From an uncultured Prevotella sp. (GTDB lineage: Bacteria; Bacteroidota; Bacteroidia; Bacteroidales; Bacteroidaceae), in assembly GCA_937922435.1 (NCBI GenBank), contig CAKZVT010000012.1, positions 115,971 through 179,970 of the forward strand: a stretch of DNA of 64,000 nt, given 5' to 3'. Made by a program: the position numbers and the translations under genes. This document shows, piece after piece, positions 43,225 through 51,895 of this stretch (within the stretch, counting starts at the first letter, position 1; the number at the start of each line of letters is the position of its first letter). Under the pieces are notes generated by a model, which was given only the letters and a program-made list of their open reading frames with translations, was not told the origin of the DNA and ran no database searches.

Positions 43225-45846
43225 ATGATGACAGCTAACGAAATCCGTGAATCTTTCAAGCGTTTTTTCGAAGAGAAAGGACACAAGATAGTGCCGTCGG
43301 CACCAATGGTGGTGAAGGACGACCCCACGCTGATGTTCACCAACGCGGGCATGAACCAGTGGAAGGATATTATATTAGGTACGCGCGACCCCGAACCGCG
43401 CCGCCGCGCCGACTCGCAGAAGTGCCTGCGAGTGAGCGGAAAGCACAACGACCTTGAGGAGGTGGGCCACGACACGTACCACCACACCATGTTCGAGATG
43501 CTGGGCAACTGGAGCTTCGGCGACTACTTCAAGGAAGGAGCGATTGACATGGCCTGGGAATACCTTGTAGACGTGCTCCATCTTGACCCGAAAGACCTGT
43601 ACGTAACGGTGTTTGAAGGCTCGCCCGAGGAGAACCTTGAGCGCGACGACGAGGCCGCCCGCTACTGGGCGAAGCACGTTCCGGCCGACCATATAATCAA
43701 CGGCAGCAAGCACGACAACTTCTGGGAGATGGGCGACACAGGGCCCTGCGGACCATGTTCGGAAATCCACCTCGACTCGCGCACACCTGAAGAGAAGACC
43801 AAAGTGCCCGGACGCGAGCTGGTGAACAAGGACGACCCGCAGGTGATTGAAATCTGGAACCTCGTCTTCATGCAGTATAACCGCAAGGCGGACGGCTCGC
43901 TCGAAAAGCTGTCGATGAACGTCATCGACACCGGAATGGGCTTCGAGCGTCTTGTAAGGGCGCTGCAAGGCAAGCACTCAAACTACGATACCGACATATT
44001 CCAGCCCGTAATCAAGGAGATATCGCGCCTCTCGGGCAAGCAGTACGGGCAGGACGAACAGACGGACGTTGCAATGCGCGTCGTTGCCGACCACCTGCGC
44101 GCCGTCGCTTTCTCAATAGCCGACGGCCAGCTGCCCGGCAACGCCAAGGCCGGATACGTAATACGCCGCATCCTGCGCCGCGCAGTGCGCTACGCATATA
44201 CCTTCCTCGGACAGAAGGACGCGTTCCTCTTCCGCCTCGTTCCGACGCTCGTCAGCGAGATGGGTGCAGCATACCCCGAGCTTGAAGCACAGCGCGAGCT
44301 GATTATGAGAGTGATGAAGGAGGAGGAAGACTCCTTCCTGCGCACGCTCTCAAACGGCATCAACATGCTAAACGAGGCCATGGACGAGGTGAAGAAGGCT
44401 GGCAAGAGCGAGCTTGACGGCGCAAAGGCATTCCGCCTGTTCGACACTTACGGCTTCCCGCTCGACCTTACCGAACTTATATGCCGCGAAAACGGGCTTA
44501 CCGTTGACGAGAAGCAGTTTGACGAAGAGATGCAGAAGCAGAAGGCAAGGGCACGCAACGCCGCCGCCGTTGAGAACAGCGACTGGGTAGAATTGCGCCA
44601 AGGCGAGCAGACATTCGTTGGCTACGACTACACCGAATACGAGTGCCACATACTCCGCTACCGCAAGGTGACGCAGAAGAAATCGACCTTCTACGAGCTT
44701 GTGCTCGACAACACGCCCTTCTACGGGGAAATGGGCGGACAGGTAGGCGACTGCGGCGTGCTGGTAAGCGAGAACGAGACGGTTGACATAATCGATACGA
44801 AACGCGAGAACAACCAGTCTGTACACATAGTGAAAGCACTGCCCAAGCAGCCCGAAGCCGACTTCATGGCATGCGTTGACACCGACAAGCGCGAGGCAAG
44901 CGCGGCCAACCACACGGCCACCCACCTGCTCGACTATGCGCTGAAGCAGGTGCTCGGCGACCACGTAGAGCAGAAAGGCTCTTATGTTTCGCCAGATACG
45001 CTGCGCTTCGACTTCTCCCATTTCCAGAAGGTTACTGACGAGGAAATACGCCAGGTGGAGCGTATCGTCAACGACATGATACGCCAGGACATCCCTCTTG
45101 ACGAACACCGCGACCTGCCTTTGGCCGAAGCCAAGAAGATGGGAGCCATCGCATTGTTCGGCGAGAAGTACGGCGACAAGGTGCGCGTGGTGCGCTTCGG
45201 CCCGAGCGTCGAGTTCTGCGGCGGCATCCATGCACAGTCAACCGGCCGCATAGGCATGCTCAAAATCATATCTGAGAGCAGCGTGGCGGCAGGCGTGCGC
45301 CGTATAGAGGCTAAGACGGGAAAGGAATGCGAGGAGCTGCTTTACCATCTTGAAGACGTGACAAGGGCGGTATCGGCATTGTTCAACAACGCCAAAGACC
45401 TGAATGGCGTCATCGAAAAATACATCGAGGAGCACGACTCCATGCGTAAGCGCATAGAGCAATATCAGGCCGAAGCCGTAGAACGCACCAAGGAAAAGCT
45501 GCTGTCGCAGGCACGCATGGTGAACGGCGTGAAGGTCGTTACAGCCGTAATGCCCATGAAGCAAGACATGGCCAAGGACCTTGCGTTCAAAGTCCGTGCC
45601 GCAAGTCAGGAGCATCTGCTGTGCGTCATAGGCAGCGTTTTCGAAGGAAGGCCTACACTTAGCGTGATGATTAGCGACGACCTCGTGGCCGACCACGGAC
45701 TGAACGCCGGCCAGATGGTACGCGAGGCGGCCAAGCTAATCCAGGGCGGAGGCGGCGGACAACCGCATTTCGCCACCGCAGGAGGCAAGAACGCCGACGG
45801 GCTTTCAGCCGCGGTGGACAAGGTTGTGGAGCTTGCCAACCTTTGA
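43225..45846 (+). CDS. alaS: Alanyl-tRNA synthetase
   Basis: The 873-residue enzyme has the class II catalytic core (FFEEKGHKIVPSAPMVVKDDPTLMFTNAGMNQWKD; DTGPCGPCSEIH). The editing domain has the zinc ligands NHTATHLLDYAL near 560 and CGGIHAQSTGRIG, and a C-terminal DHHA1 domain with GGGGGQPHFATAGGK. It charges tRNA-Ala in the cytoplasm. ATG 43225 (or 43228) is chosen because the longer frame overlaps the promoter. Confidence 0.97.
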   Translation: MMTANEIRESFKRFFEEKGHKIVPSAPMVVKDDPTLMFTNAGMNQWKDIILGTRDPEPRRRADSQKCLRVSGKHNDLEEVGHDTYHHTMFEMLGNWSFGDYFKEGAIDMAWEYLVDVLHLDPKDLYVTVFEGSPEENLERDDEAARYWAKHVPADHIINGSKHDNFWEMGDTGPCGPCSEIHLDSRTPEEKTKVPGRELVNKDDPQVIEIWNLVFMQYNRKADGSLEKLSMNVIDTGMGFERLVRALQGKHSNYDTDIFQPVIKEISRLSGKQYGQDEQTDVAMRVVADHLRAVAFSIADGQLPGNAKAGYVIRRILRRAVRYAYTFLGQKDAFLFRLVPTLVSEMGAAYPELEAQRELIMRVMKEEEDSFLRTLSNGINMLNEAMDEVKKAGKSELDGAKAFRLFDTYGFPLDLTELICRENGLTVDEKQFDEEMQKQKARARNAAAVENSDWVELRQGEQTFVGYDYTEYECHILRYRKVTQKKSTFYELVLDNTPFYGEMGGQVGDCGVLVSENETVDIIDTKRENNQSVHIVKALPKQPEADFMACVDTDKREASAANHTATHLLDYALKQVLGDHVEQKGSYVSPDTLRFDFSHFQKVTDEEIRQVERIVNDMIRQDIPLDEHRDLPLAEAKKMGAIALFGEKYGDKVRVVRFGPSVEFCGGIHAQSTGRIGMLKIISESSVAAGVRRIEAKTGKECEELLYHLEDVTRAVSALFNNAKDLNGVIEKYIEEHDSMRKRIEQYQAEAVERTKEKLLSQARMVNGVKVVTAVMPMKQDMAKDLAFKVRAASQEHLLCVIGSVFEGRPTLSVMISDDLVADHGLNAGQMVREAAKLIQGGGGGQPHFATAGGKNADGLSAAVDKVVELANL

Positions 45847-45945
45847 AAAGCGAAGAGTGAAGAGCGAATAGTGAAGAATCGAGAAATAGAGAGTGGAAAA
45901 TCCGATGCGCAGGCACGGGTTTTCCACTCTTTGTTTTTGCCCCTT
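45846..45945. repeat. Family C-like inverted repeat after alaS
   Basis: Tandem AAGAGTGAAGAGCGAATAGTG units, then GAGAGTGGAAAATCC, with GGGTTTTCCACTCT as the inverted partner. It probably terminates alaS transcription. Confidence 0.65.
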
Positions 45946-46028
45946 ACTTTTTACAACCGAACAAGCACGAAATACTACCAAACAAGCACGCAACCGCGCA
46001 TAGTACTCCATGCAGCCGTCCGTGGGGC

Positions 46029-46059
46029 TTGCTTTTGTCGCAATATAAAGTTATCTTTG
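46029..46059 (+). promoter_or_regulatory. Promoter of the small HTH gene
   Basis: TTG at 46029-46031 and TATCTTTG at 46052-46059 with a 20-base spacer. Confidence 0.6.
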
Positions 46060-46086
46060 CATTGTAGACACGGGCTATTGAAAACG

Positions 46087-46335
46087 ATGAAAGGGCGTAA
46101 ACCACTAAAGCAATACAGCGGCAAGGTTGAAATCGGCTCTGCGATAAAGGACAGGTTGCAGGCTTCAAGGCACTCTGTCGTATGGCTTGCCACGCAACTG
46201 GAATGCAGCCGCACCAATGTTTACAAGATATTCGGAAAGAAGTCGATTGGGACGGAGGAACTTTTCAAGATTTCCGAGGTGCTGAAATACGACTTTTTCA
46301 AAATCTACAGCAACAAACTGGACTACAAGAAATAG
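46087..46335 (+). CDS. Small HTH DNA-binding protein
   Basis: The 82-residue product has one helix-turn-helix: IGSAIKDRLQASRHSVVWLATQLECSRTNVYKIFGKKSIGTEELFKISEVLKYDFFKIYSN, resembling Cro/C1-type regulators found next to mobile or stress genes in Bacteroidetes. The start at 46087 is chosen because it lies just downstream of a good promoter; the longer frame crosses it. No partner gene is adjacent, so the target is unknown. Confidence 0.78.
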   Translation: MKGRKPLKQYSGKVEIGSAIKDRLQASRHSVVWLATQLECSRTNVYKIFGKKSIGTEELFKISEVLKYDFFKIYSNKLDYKK

Positions 46336-46454
46336 CTAGAGATTTCTTAAACTTTCACATGACAACCGACACATTAACACGGAGTGCTTGCAGGGCGGAA
46401 GCCTGGCAGGCACTCCTTTTATGCCCTTGCACAGGCGTTGGGCGGCAGGGCGCG

Positions 46455-46550
46455 ATGCAAAAGGGCACCTTTCGCATCGCGAAAGGTGCCCTTTTAGCGT
46501 GTAAAAGACGGTCTTTTGCACGGCAATTCATGGCCTTTTGCATCGCAGGT
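46455..46550. repeat. Family A palindrome array (copy 14)
   Basis: GCAAAAGGGCACCTTTCGC, GAAAGGTGCCCTTTTAGC, GTAAAAGACGGTCTTTTGC and ATGGCCTTTTGC units lie between the small HTH gene and the convergent SprT-like gene. Confidence 0.8.
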
Positions 46551-46614
46551 CACACCACACATCATCCGCACCGCTTGGCACATGGAACTTGACCTGCATG
46601 CAACGCCTGTAAAA

Positions 46615-47262
46615 TCAGGTATTTACAGGCGTCATGGACGAGAGCATCCTATTGAAAACATCAGGCGTTACAATGCGTCCTTTGGGAGTCCTCACTGTGG
46701 GGAATGAGGCAAAATATTCGTCGCTTGACACTTGCCATGAGTGCCATTCCACATTTACCGAACGCCCTATGACGCCGTCAATGCGCCTTGCATGCCGTGG
46801 GCTTACCACCGAAAGCAGCCTTTTGCCGTCTTTCATCGCCACGGCCAGCACGAGCCTCTGCCGCCTACGCGCCTTCACGGAGGCCGACTTCGCCATGCCG
46901 TCAACCTTTGCCGACACGCTGACGCTCCATCCGTCGGCGTTTATGCGGCGCATCTCGCGGCGGAAGACGACACCGTGCGGCGACGTGTCTTTCAACCTGT
47001 TTGACACAATGTAAAGGTGAATCATCTCGTGCAGCAGCACGTTCTTGAACGCCGTCTCGTCGGCGTCATAGTAGTTGCTTATGCGTATTGCATAGCCGCA
47101 TGGTTGCTTCGACAGCAACTTCCGCCTGTACTTCCATGTCAGCGAGCCAAGGCGCGTGCGCGATTTGCCCACCGCCAGCACTGGTACTGGCAGCCTGCCG
47201 TCAAAATACTCTTGGTTGAACAACGTGAACCAAGCCGAAAGTATGTCAGTGTTTAGCTGCAT
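46615..47262 (-). CDS. SprT-like zinc metallopeptidase
   Basis: The 215-residue protein has the SprT pattern: AWFTLFNQEYFDGRLPVPVLAVGKSRTRLG, the zinc site VLLHEMIHLYIV near residue 75, and HGVVFRREMRRINADGW with the third ligand. SprT-family proteins are often linked to DNA-protein crosslink repair, which fits the nearby recA, but the order may be coincidence. Start 47262 is used; the longer frame (47313) only adds translated family C repeat. Confidence 0.83.
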   Translation of the reverse strand: MQLNTDILSAWFTLFNQEYFDGRLPVPVLAVGKSRTRLGSLTWKYRRKLLSKQPCGYAIRISNYYDADETAFKNVLLHEMIHLYIVSNRLKDTSPHGVVFRREMRRINADGWSVSVSAKVDGMAKSASVKARRRQRLVLAVAMKDGKRLLSVVSPRHARRIDGVIGRSVNVEWHSWQVSSDEYFASFPTVRTPKGRIVTPDVFNRMLSSMTPVNT

Positions 47263-47271
47263 AATTGTAAA

Positions 47272-47375
47272 AGAGAAAAGGTAAAAAGGTAAAAGGGTAA
47301 AAAGGTAAAACAATAGACTTGGCTGTTTAACAGTTTTACCTTTTTACCCTTTTACCTTTTTACCTTTCAATATTC
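47272..47375. repeat. Family C inverted repeat (GGTAAAA type)
   Basis: AAAAGGTAAAAAGGTAAAAG and more units are mirrored by TTTTACCTTTTTACCCTTTT and more units across about 30 bases. It lies between recA and the SprT-like gene on the same strand and slightly overlaps the recA stop region. Confidence 0.8.
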
Positions 47376-48401
47376 CTGCCTTGCGGAGATGGCCTGCATG
47401 ATTTGCGCTTCTATCTCCTCGCACAGTTCGGGGTTATCTTTCAGCAGCGTCTTGGTGGCGTCACGTCCCTGGGCGAGCCTGCTTCCCTGGTAAGAGAACC
47501 ACGACCCGCTCTTCTGTATGATGTCATACTCGACGCCGAGGTCGACCAGTTCGCCCACCTTCGATATGCCCTCGCCGAACGTGATTTCGAATTCGGCCTT
47601 GCGGAAGGGCGGCGCCACCTTGTTCTTCACTACCTTTACACGCACCTGGTTGCCTATCACCCTGTCGCCGTCCTTGATGCCCGTCACCTTGCGTATGTCC
47701 AGACGGACGCTCGCGTAGAACTTAAGCGCGTTGCCGCCGGTGGTCGTCTCGGGATTGCCGAACATCACACCGATTTTCTCGCGCAGCTGGTTGATGAATA
47801 TGCAAGTGGTGTTTGTCTTGCTCACCGTCGACGTGAGCTTGCGCAAAGCCTGGCTCATGAGGCGCGCCTGCAGGCCTACATTGTTGTCGCCCATGTCGCC
47901 TTCGATTTCCTTTTTCGGCGTAAGGGCGGCCACGGAGTCAACCACAAGAATGTCGATGGCCGACGAACGGATTAGCTGGTCGGCTATCTCAAGAGCCTGT
48001 TCGCCGTTGTCGGGCTGCGATATAAGCAGGTTCTCCACGTCAACGCCGAGTTTCGCCGCATAGAAACGGTCGAAGGCATGCTCCGCGTCGATGAAGGCCG
48101 CAATGCCGCCAGACTTCTGCGCTTCGGCTATTGCATGTATAGCGAGCGTCGTCTTGCCGCTGCTTTCAGGACCGTATATTTCAATAATCCTGCCGCGCGG
48201 ATAACCGCCCACGCCCAATGCGGCGTTAAGGCCGATGCTGCCGGTAGATATTACCTCTACCGCCTCTATGTTGTCGTCGCCCAGTTTCATGATTGAACCT
48301 TTGCCGAAGTCTTTTTCTATCTTCGCCATCGCGGCCTGGAGAGCCTTCAGTTTGCCTTCCTGCAAGCCCATGTCAGCCGCATTTTCCTTGTCTTTTGCCA
48401 T
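47367..48401 (-). CDS. recA: Recombinase A
   Basis: The 344-residue protein is a standard RecA: Walker A IYGPESSGKTTLAIH near residue 72, the MAW-type and Walker B segments IDILVVDSVAALTPKKEIEG, loop L2 FINQLREKIGVMFGNPETTTGGNALKFYASVRLDIR, and a short C-terminal domain. It forms filaments on single-stranded DNA for homologous recombination. The radical SAM gene lies 13 bases further left on the map and is transcribed convergently in order, i.e. upstream of recA on the minus strand, so the two may be co-transcribed. Confidence 0.98.
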   Translation of the reverse strand: MAKDKENAADMGLQEGKLKALQAAMAKIEKDFGKGSIMKLGDDNIEAVEVISTGSIGLNAALGVGGYPRGRIIEIYGPESSGKTTLAIHAIAEAQKSGGIAAFIDAEHAFDRFYAAKLGVDVENLLISQPDNGEQALEIADQLIRSSAIDILVVDSVAALTPKKEIEGDMGDNNVGLQARLMSQALRKLTSTVSKTNTTCIFINQLREKIGVMFGNPETTTGGNALKFYASVRLDIRKVTGIKDGDRVIGNQVRVKVVKNKVAPPFRKAEFEITFGEGISKVGELVDLGVEYDIIQKSGSWFSYQGSRLAQGRDATKTLLKDNPELCEEIEAQIMQAISARQEY

Positions 48402-48414
48402 ATTGTCTTACTGT

Positions 48415-49455
48415 TTATTTAACTGTATAATTCAATGGTTTGGTAACATACGTGTCTTTTGGAGTACACTTCACGAACGGCAACACGCCCGACATGACCT
48501 CCCTCAAATAGCCGTTGCGCTTGCAGTACTTCTCGAACGTGTCGGTGCGGAAGTCGAAGTCGTGCCGCCAAAGGAAACCAGGACGACCGTAAACGTGCGT
48601 CAAGTCCTGTATATGTTCGTTCGACTTGATGTCGCTTTCTGCTTTCCCGTCTGCCGACAAGGCGCAGATGTTAGCCTTGGATGGCACTATGAGCAATGTA
48701 CCATGCCGCCTTGCATACTCCGTCAGCGAGCCGAACACGTTGTCGTAGCACTGCTCCACCTTGTCAAGGCAGAAGTTCTTGTAGTCGGAGTCGCCAAGAT
48801 TCTGCACCGGGCGGACCTGCAATACGTCGACCTTAAGTCCCTCGAGCACCTTAGGAAACAATGCAAGCTCTTCCACATTGTCCTCGTTCACGGTGTAGTT
48901 GATACGCAACGAGAAGTCCGGATGCCGCGACTTGACCTGCCTTATGCCGTCAAGCAGCGCGAGAAACTTGTCAAACCGTGCATGCTGCATCAGGTATTCA
49001 TACGTCGGCCGGGTAAGTCCGTGGACTGAAAGTATCAGCTCGTCCAGCCCAGCATCAACCAGTTCGTCCAGCTTCTCGCCGTCAAGCAGGTTGCCGTTGG
49101 TGGTCAACGACACGTTGGGTACGCCCTTCTCTTTGGCCAAACGGACAAGTTCCGGCAGGTGAGGGTAAAGCGTAGGCTCCGCGCCGCAACCTATCTGGAG
49201 GCGCAACACACGGTGAAACACCGAGTCGGCCATGGCCTTGTAGTCGTCGAGCGACAATTGCGAACGGTCTGGCAGCCTGTGGCTCTCGCCGCTGAAGTAG
49301 CACATACGGCACTTCAGGTTGCACGCTTGGGTGGGGTCGAGGAACAGTCCGAGGTATCGTTTTTTCGCCAAATAGAACGCCAACACGCCCAAATGTTTGA
49401 CCCTTGAGCTGCGAACACGGCTAAAAGCCTTAAGCAGAGGGTAAAAGGTATTCAT
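48415..49455 (-). CDS. Radical SAM protein with SPASM-like C-terminal region
   Basis: The 346-residue protein has the cluster motif CNLKCRMC (about 45-52) after LGLFLDPTQA, then the core barrel (LQIGCGAEPTLYPHLPELVRLAKEKG, VSLTTNGNLLDG, LILSVHG). Later cysteines (FCLDKVEQC, ICALS, KYCKRNGYL, FVKC) may bind auxiliary clusters. The reaction cannot be assigned. ATG 49455 with AAAAGG upstream is preferred over the TTG at 49473. It ends 13 bases before recA on the same strand. Confidence 0.87.
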   Translation of the reverse strand: MNTFYPLLKAFSRVRSSRVKHLGVLAFYLAKKRYLGLFLDPTQACNLKCRMCYFSGESHRLPDRSQLSLDDYKAMADSVFHRVLRLQIGCGAEPTLYPHLPELVRLAKEKGVPNVSLTTNGNLLDGEKLDELVDAGLDELILSVHGLTRPTYEYLMQHARFDKFLALLDGIRQVKSRHPDFSLRINYTVNEDNVEELALFPKVLEGLKVDVLQVRPVQNLGDSDYKNFCLDKVEQCYDNVFGSLTEYARRHGTLLIVPSKANICALSADGKAESDIKSNEHIQDLTHVYGRPGFLWRHDFDFRTDTFEKYCKRNGYLREVMSGVLPFVKCTPKDTYVTKPLNYTVK

Positions 49456-49473
49456 CCTTTTGTCTTTTTTCAA

Positions 49474-49636
49474 GAGGGAAGGAGTAAGTTCTTAGGAGAG
49501 AAGGAGTAAGAAGTAAAGGAGTAAGTAGAAATGCGTCACGGCTCATCTCTACATGCCATTTTTATGCACTTATGGCATATCTACTTACTCCTTCCCTCCT
49601 TACTTTTTACTACTTCTCTCCTTACTCCTTGTTACT
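49474..49636. repeat. Family C inverted repeat (GGAGTAAG type)
   Basis: GGGAAGGAGTAAG, GAGAAGGAGTAAGAAG and AAAGGAGTAAGTAG units are mirrored by CTACTTACTCCTTCCCTCC and further units. It lies between the radical SAM and carboxynorspermidine synthase genes. Confidence 0.75.
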
Positions 49637-49646
49637 TCAATTCCAA

Positions 49647-50888
49647 TCAGTCAAGCTCCAGGTCGCCGTCGAACACCTCGTGCCAAGGCAGACCCTGCTT
49701 GTTGAGCTGCTCCATGAACGGGTCTGGGTCAAATTCCTCGACGTTCCACACGCCGGGCTTGCGCCACAGGCCCTTGAAGAACATCATCGCGCCTATCATC
49801 GCAGGCACACCCGTGGTGTAGCTTACGCCCTGCATGCCCGTCTCCTTGTACGCTTCCTGATGCTTGCAGTTGTTATATATATAATAGGTGCGCTCGCGTC
49901 CGTCCTTCAGTCCGCGTATGCGGCAGCCTATGCTGGTCTCGCCGTCGTAGTTCTCGCCGAGGTCCTGCGGATTGGGAAGCACGGCCTTGAGGAACTGCAA
50001 GGGCACGATTTTCACCTTGACGGTCTTTCCCGAACCATCGGCCAGCGGCGCTTCGTACTCCATTTCGTCGATACGCGACATGCCGATGTTCTGTATAACG
50101 TCAAGGTAAGTGAGGTATTGCTGGCCGAATGTCATCCAGAAACGCGCCTGCTTGATGGTCGGATAGTTCTTCACAAGGCTTTCAAGCTCCTCGTGGTGCA
50201 TGAGGTAACTCTCGCGCGGACCTATGTTTGGATATGTCAGGGGCTTGTGAACGGCAAGCGGTTCGGTCTCCAACCACTGTCCGTCCTTGTAGTAAAGACC
50301 CTTCTGGGTGATTTCGCGTATGTTGATTTCAGGGTTGAAGTTGGTTGCGAAAGCCTTGTGGTGGTTGCCGGCGTTGCAGTCAACTATGTCGAGATACTGT
50401 ATTTCGTCGAAGTGGTGTTTTGCCGCATAAGCGGTGTAAATGCCGCTCACGCCGGGGTCGAAGCCGCATCCCAGTATTGCGGTAAGTCCTGCCTGCTCGA
50501 ACTTGTCCTTGTAAGCCCACTGCCAGGAGTACTCGAAGTGAGCCTCGTCCTTCGGCTCGTAGTTGGCCGTGTCGAGGTAGTTGCAGCCGCAGGCGAGGCA
50601 CGCGTCCATGATGGTAAGGTCTTGGTAAGGCAGCGCGAGGTTGACTACCAGCTCGGGCTTGTAGTCGTTGAAGAGCGCCTTAAGCTGCTCCACGTCGTCC
50701 GCATCCACCTGCGCCGTGCGTATGGGCATGTCAATTCCGGCCTTGTGGATGGCATCGACTATCTGGTCGCACTTCTCCTTGCGGCGGCTTGCTATCATGA
50801 ATTCGGTGAACACGTCGGCGTTCTTGGCTATTTTGAACGCCGCTACGGTGGCAACGCCACCTGCGCCAATCATCAATACTTTTCCCAT
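49647..50888 (-). CDS. Carboxynorspermidine synthase (saccharopine dehydrogenase family)
   Basis: The 413-residue protein starts MGKVLMIGAGGVATVAAFKIA, a nucleotide-binding Rossmann loop, and continues with LVVNLALPYQDLTIMDACLACGCNYLDTANYEP and ILGCGFDPGVSGIYTAYAAKHHFDEI, typical of the CASDH branch of saccharopine dehydrogenases. It makes carboxy(nor)spermidine from a diamine and aspartate semialdehyde in the alternative polyamine pathway of Bacteroidetes. ATG 50888 is chosen as start; the longer frame adds unlikely residues. Confidence 0.9.
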   Translation of the reverse strand: MGKVLMIGAGGVATVAAFKIAKNADVFTEFMIASRRKEKCDQIVDAIHKAGIDMPIRTAQVDADDVEQLKALFNDYKPELVVNLALPYQDLTIMDACLACGCNYLDTANYEPKDEAHFEYSWQWAYKDKFEQAGLTAILGCGFDPGVSGIYTAYAAKHHFDEIQYLDIVDCNAGNHHKAFATNFNPEINIREITQKGLYYKDGQWLETEPLAVHKPLTYPNIGPRESYLMHHEELESLVKNYPTIKQARFWMTFGQQYLTYLDVIQNIGMSRIDEMEYEAPLADGSGKTVKVKIVPLQFLKAVLPNPQDLGENYDGETSIGCRIRGLKDGRERTYYIYNNCKHQEAYKETGMQGVSYTTGVPAMIGAMMFFKGLWRKPGVWNVEEFDPDPFMEQLNKQGLPWHEVFDGDLELD

Positions 50889-51021
50889 TGTCGTGATATT
50901 GTTATTATATTGTTTGTTTTCTTTTGGTAACGGGTAGACTGGGAGTTCGGGGAGAACTGGGAAGGCTGGGATTACGAACAAGAAAACGCTTGCGGTCTCA
51001 CCTTCTCACCTTTCCACCGTC

Positions 51022-51621
51022 TCACTCCTCCTTCAGCTCTTCCGCGCGTATGCCGAGGGCGCTCATGAGCGAGTAGCCGAGGATTTCCTGGCGGAAGTTG
51101 CCTCCCGGCATGGGCTGCATGGCGAATACGGTTATGCGCTTGTCGTCGTCCGCGCGGCGCAGGGTATGCCGCACCGCGTCATACATCTCGCCGTCGTCGG
51201 GCACTACCATGATGCGCTTCACCTCCTTGCGGCTGCACGCGGCGGCCAGCACTTCGCACACAAGGTCGTCCTTGCTCACCATGCTTTCCACGGCCAGTGA
51301 GCTGATGGTGAACTCGCCGAGGTTGTCCTTGAACGCCTTGCCGTCAAGCTCCGTGCCGTACTGTGACGGCTTGAAGTTGTCCATACGGCCGTGAGCCTTG
51401 TCGTGTATGAGCACCACCTGCGTCTGTTCCTCGCCTTCGCGCACTCCGCCGTCGAGGGCCACGCAGTCGAGCCACCGCGCCATGTCGGCCTGCGGTATGC
51501 GGCGCATGAGCATGCGCTCGAAGTTGACTATAAGGTCGAACGCCACACGGTCCACGTGGTCGGCGTCGGCTATTATGATGTTCTCGCACCACTGTGTGGC
51601 GGTTGTCCAGTCGCTGTTCAT
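51022..51621 (-). CDS. Conserved Bacteroidales protein of unknown function
   Basis: The 199-residue cytoplasmic protein reads MNSDWTTATQWCENIIIADADHVDRVAFDLIVNFERMLMRRIPQADMARWLDCVALDGG and later VLIHDKAHGRMDNFKPS, MVVPDDGEMYDAVRHTL, VFAMQPMPGGNFRQEILGYSLMSALGI. I recognise this as a widely conserved Bacteroidales family (possibly DUF6621) without known function. Start 51621 is chosen over the upstream in-frame ATG because the extra residues are encoded by sequence running into repeat copy 15. Confidence 0.8.
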   Translation of the reverse strand: MNSDWTTATQWCENIIIADADHVDRVAFDLIVNFERMLMRRIPQADMARWLDCVALDGGVREGEEQTQVVLIHDKAHGRMDNFKPSQYGTELDGKAFKDNLGEFTISSLAVESMVSKDDLVCEVLAAACSRKEVKRIMVVPDDGEMYDAVRHTLRRADDDKRITVFAMQPMPGGNFRQEILGYSLMSALGIRAEELKEE

Positions 51622-51732
51622 GTATGCAAACTTACTAATTTTCCGCCTAACAAACGAACGTTTGCCGCAAAAAGCGGAAATTATTGCCGCGCACCCGGCG
51701 GCCGACCGCGAAACGGCCTGCTGCCGGGCACT

Positions 51733-51819
51733 TTCCAAAAGACGGCCTTTTAGCGTGCAAAAGGCCGTCTTTTACACGGCAAAAGGCCACCTTTCACAAC
51801 GTAAAAGGTGGCCTTTGGG
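51733..51819. repeat. Family A palindrome array (copy 15)
   Basis: CCAAAAGACGGCCTTTTAGC, GCAAAAGGCCGTCTTTTAC and GTAAAAGGTGGCCTTTGG units lie in the gap between the hypothetical gene and the BspA-like gene. Confidence 0.8.
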
Positions 51820-51895
51820 GAAAATGTAAAATTAAAAATGAAAAATTAATAATCCGCTTTGCGTCCTACGGCCTGCGCCAAGACGCGTCACGGCG

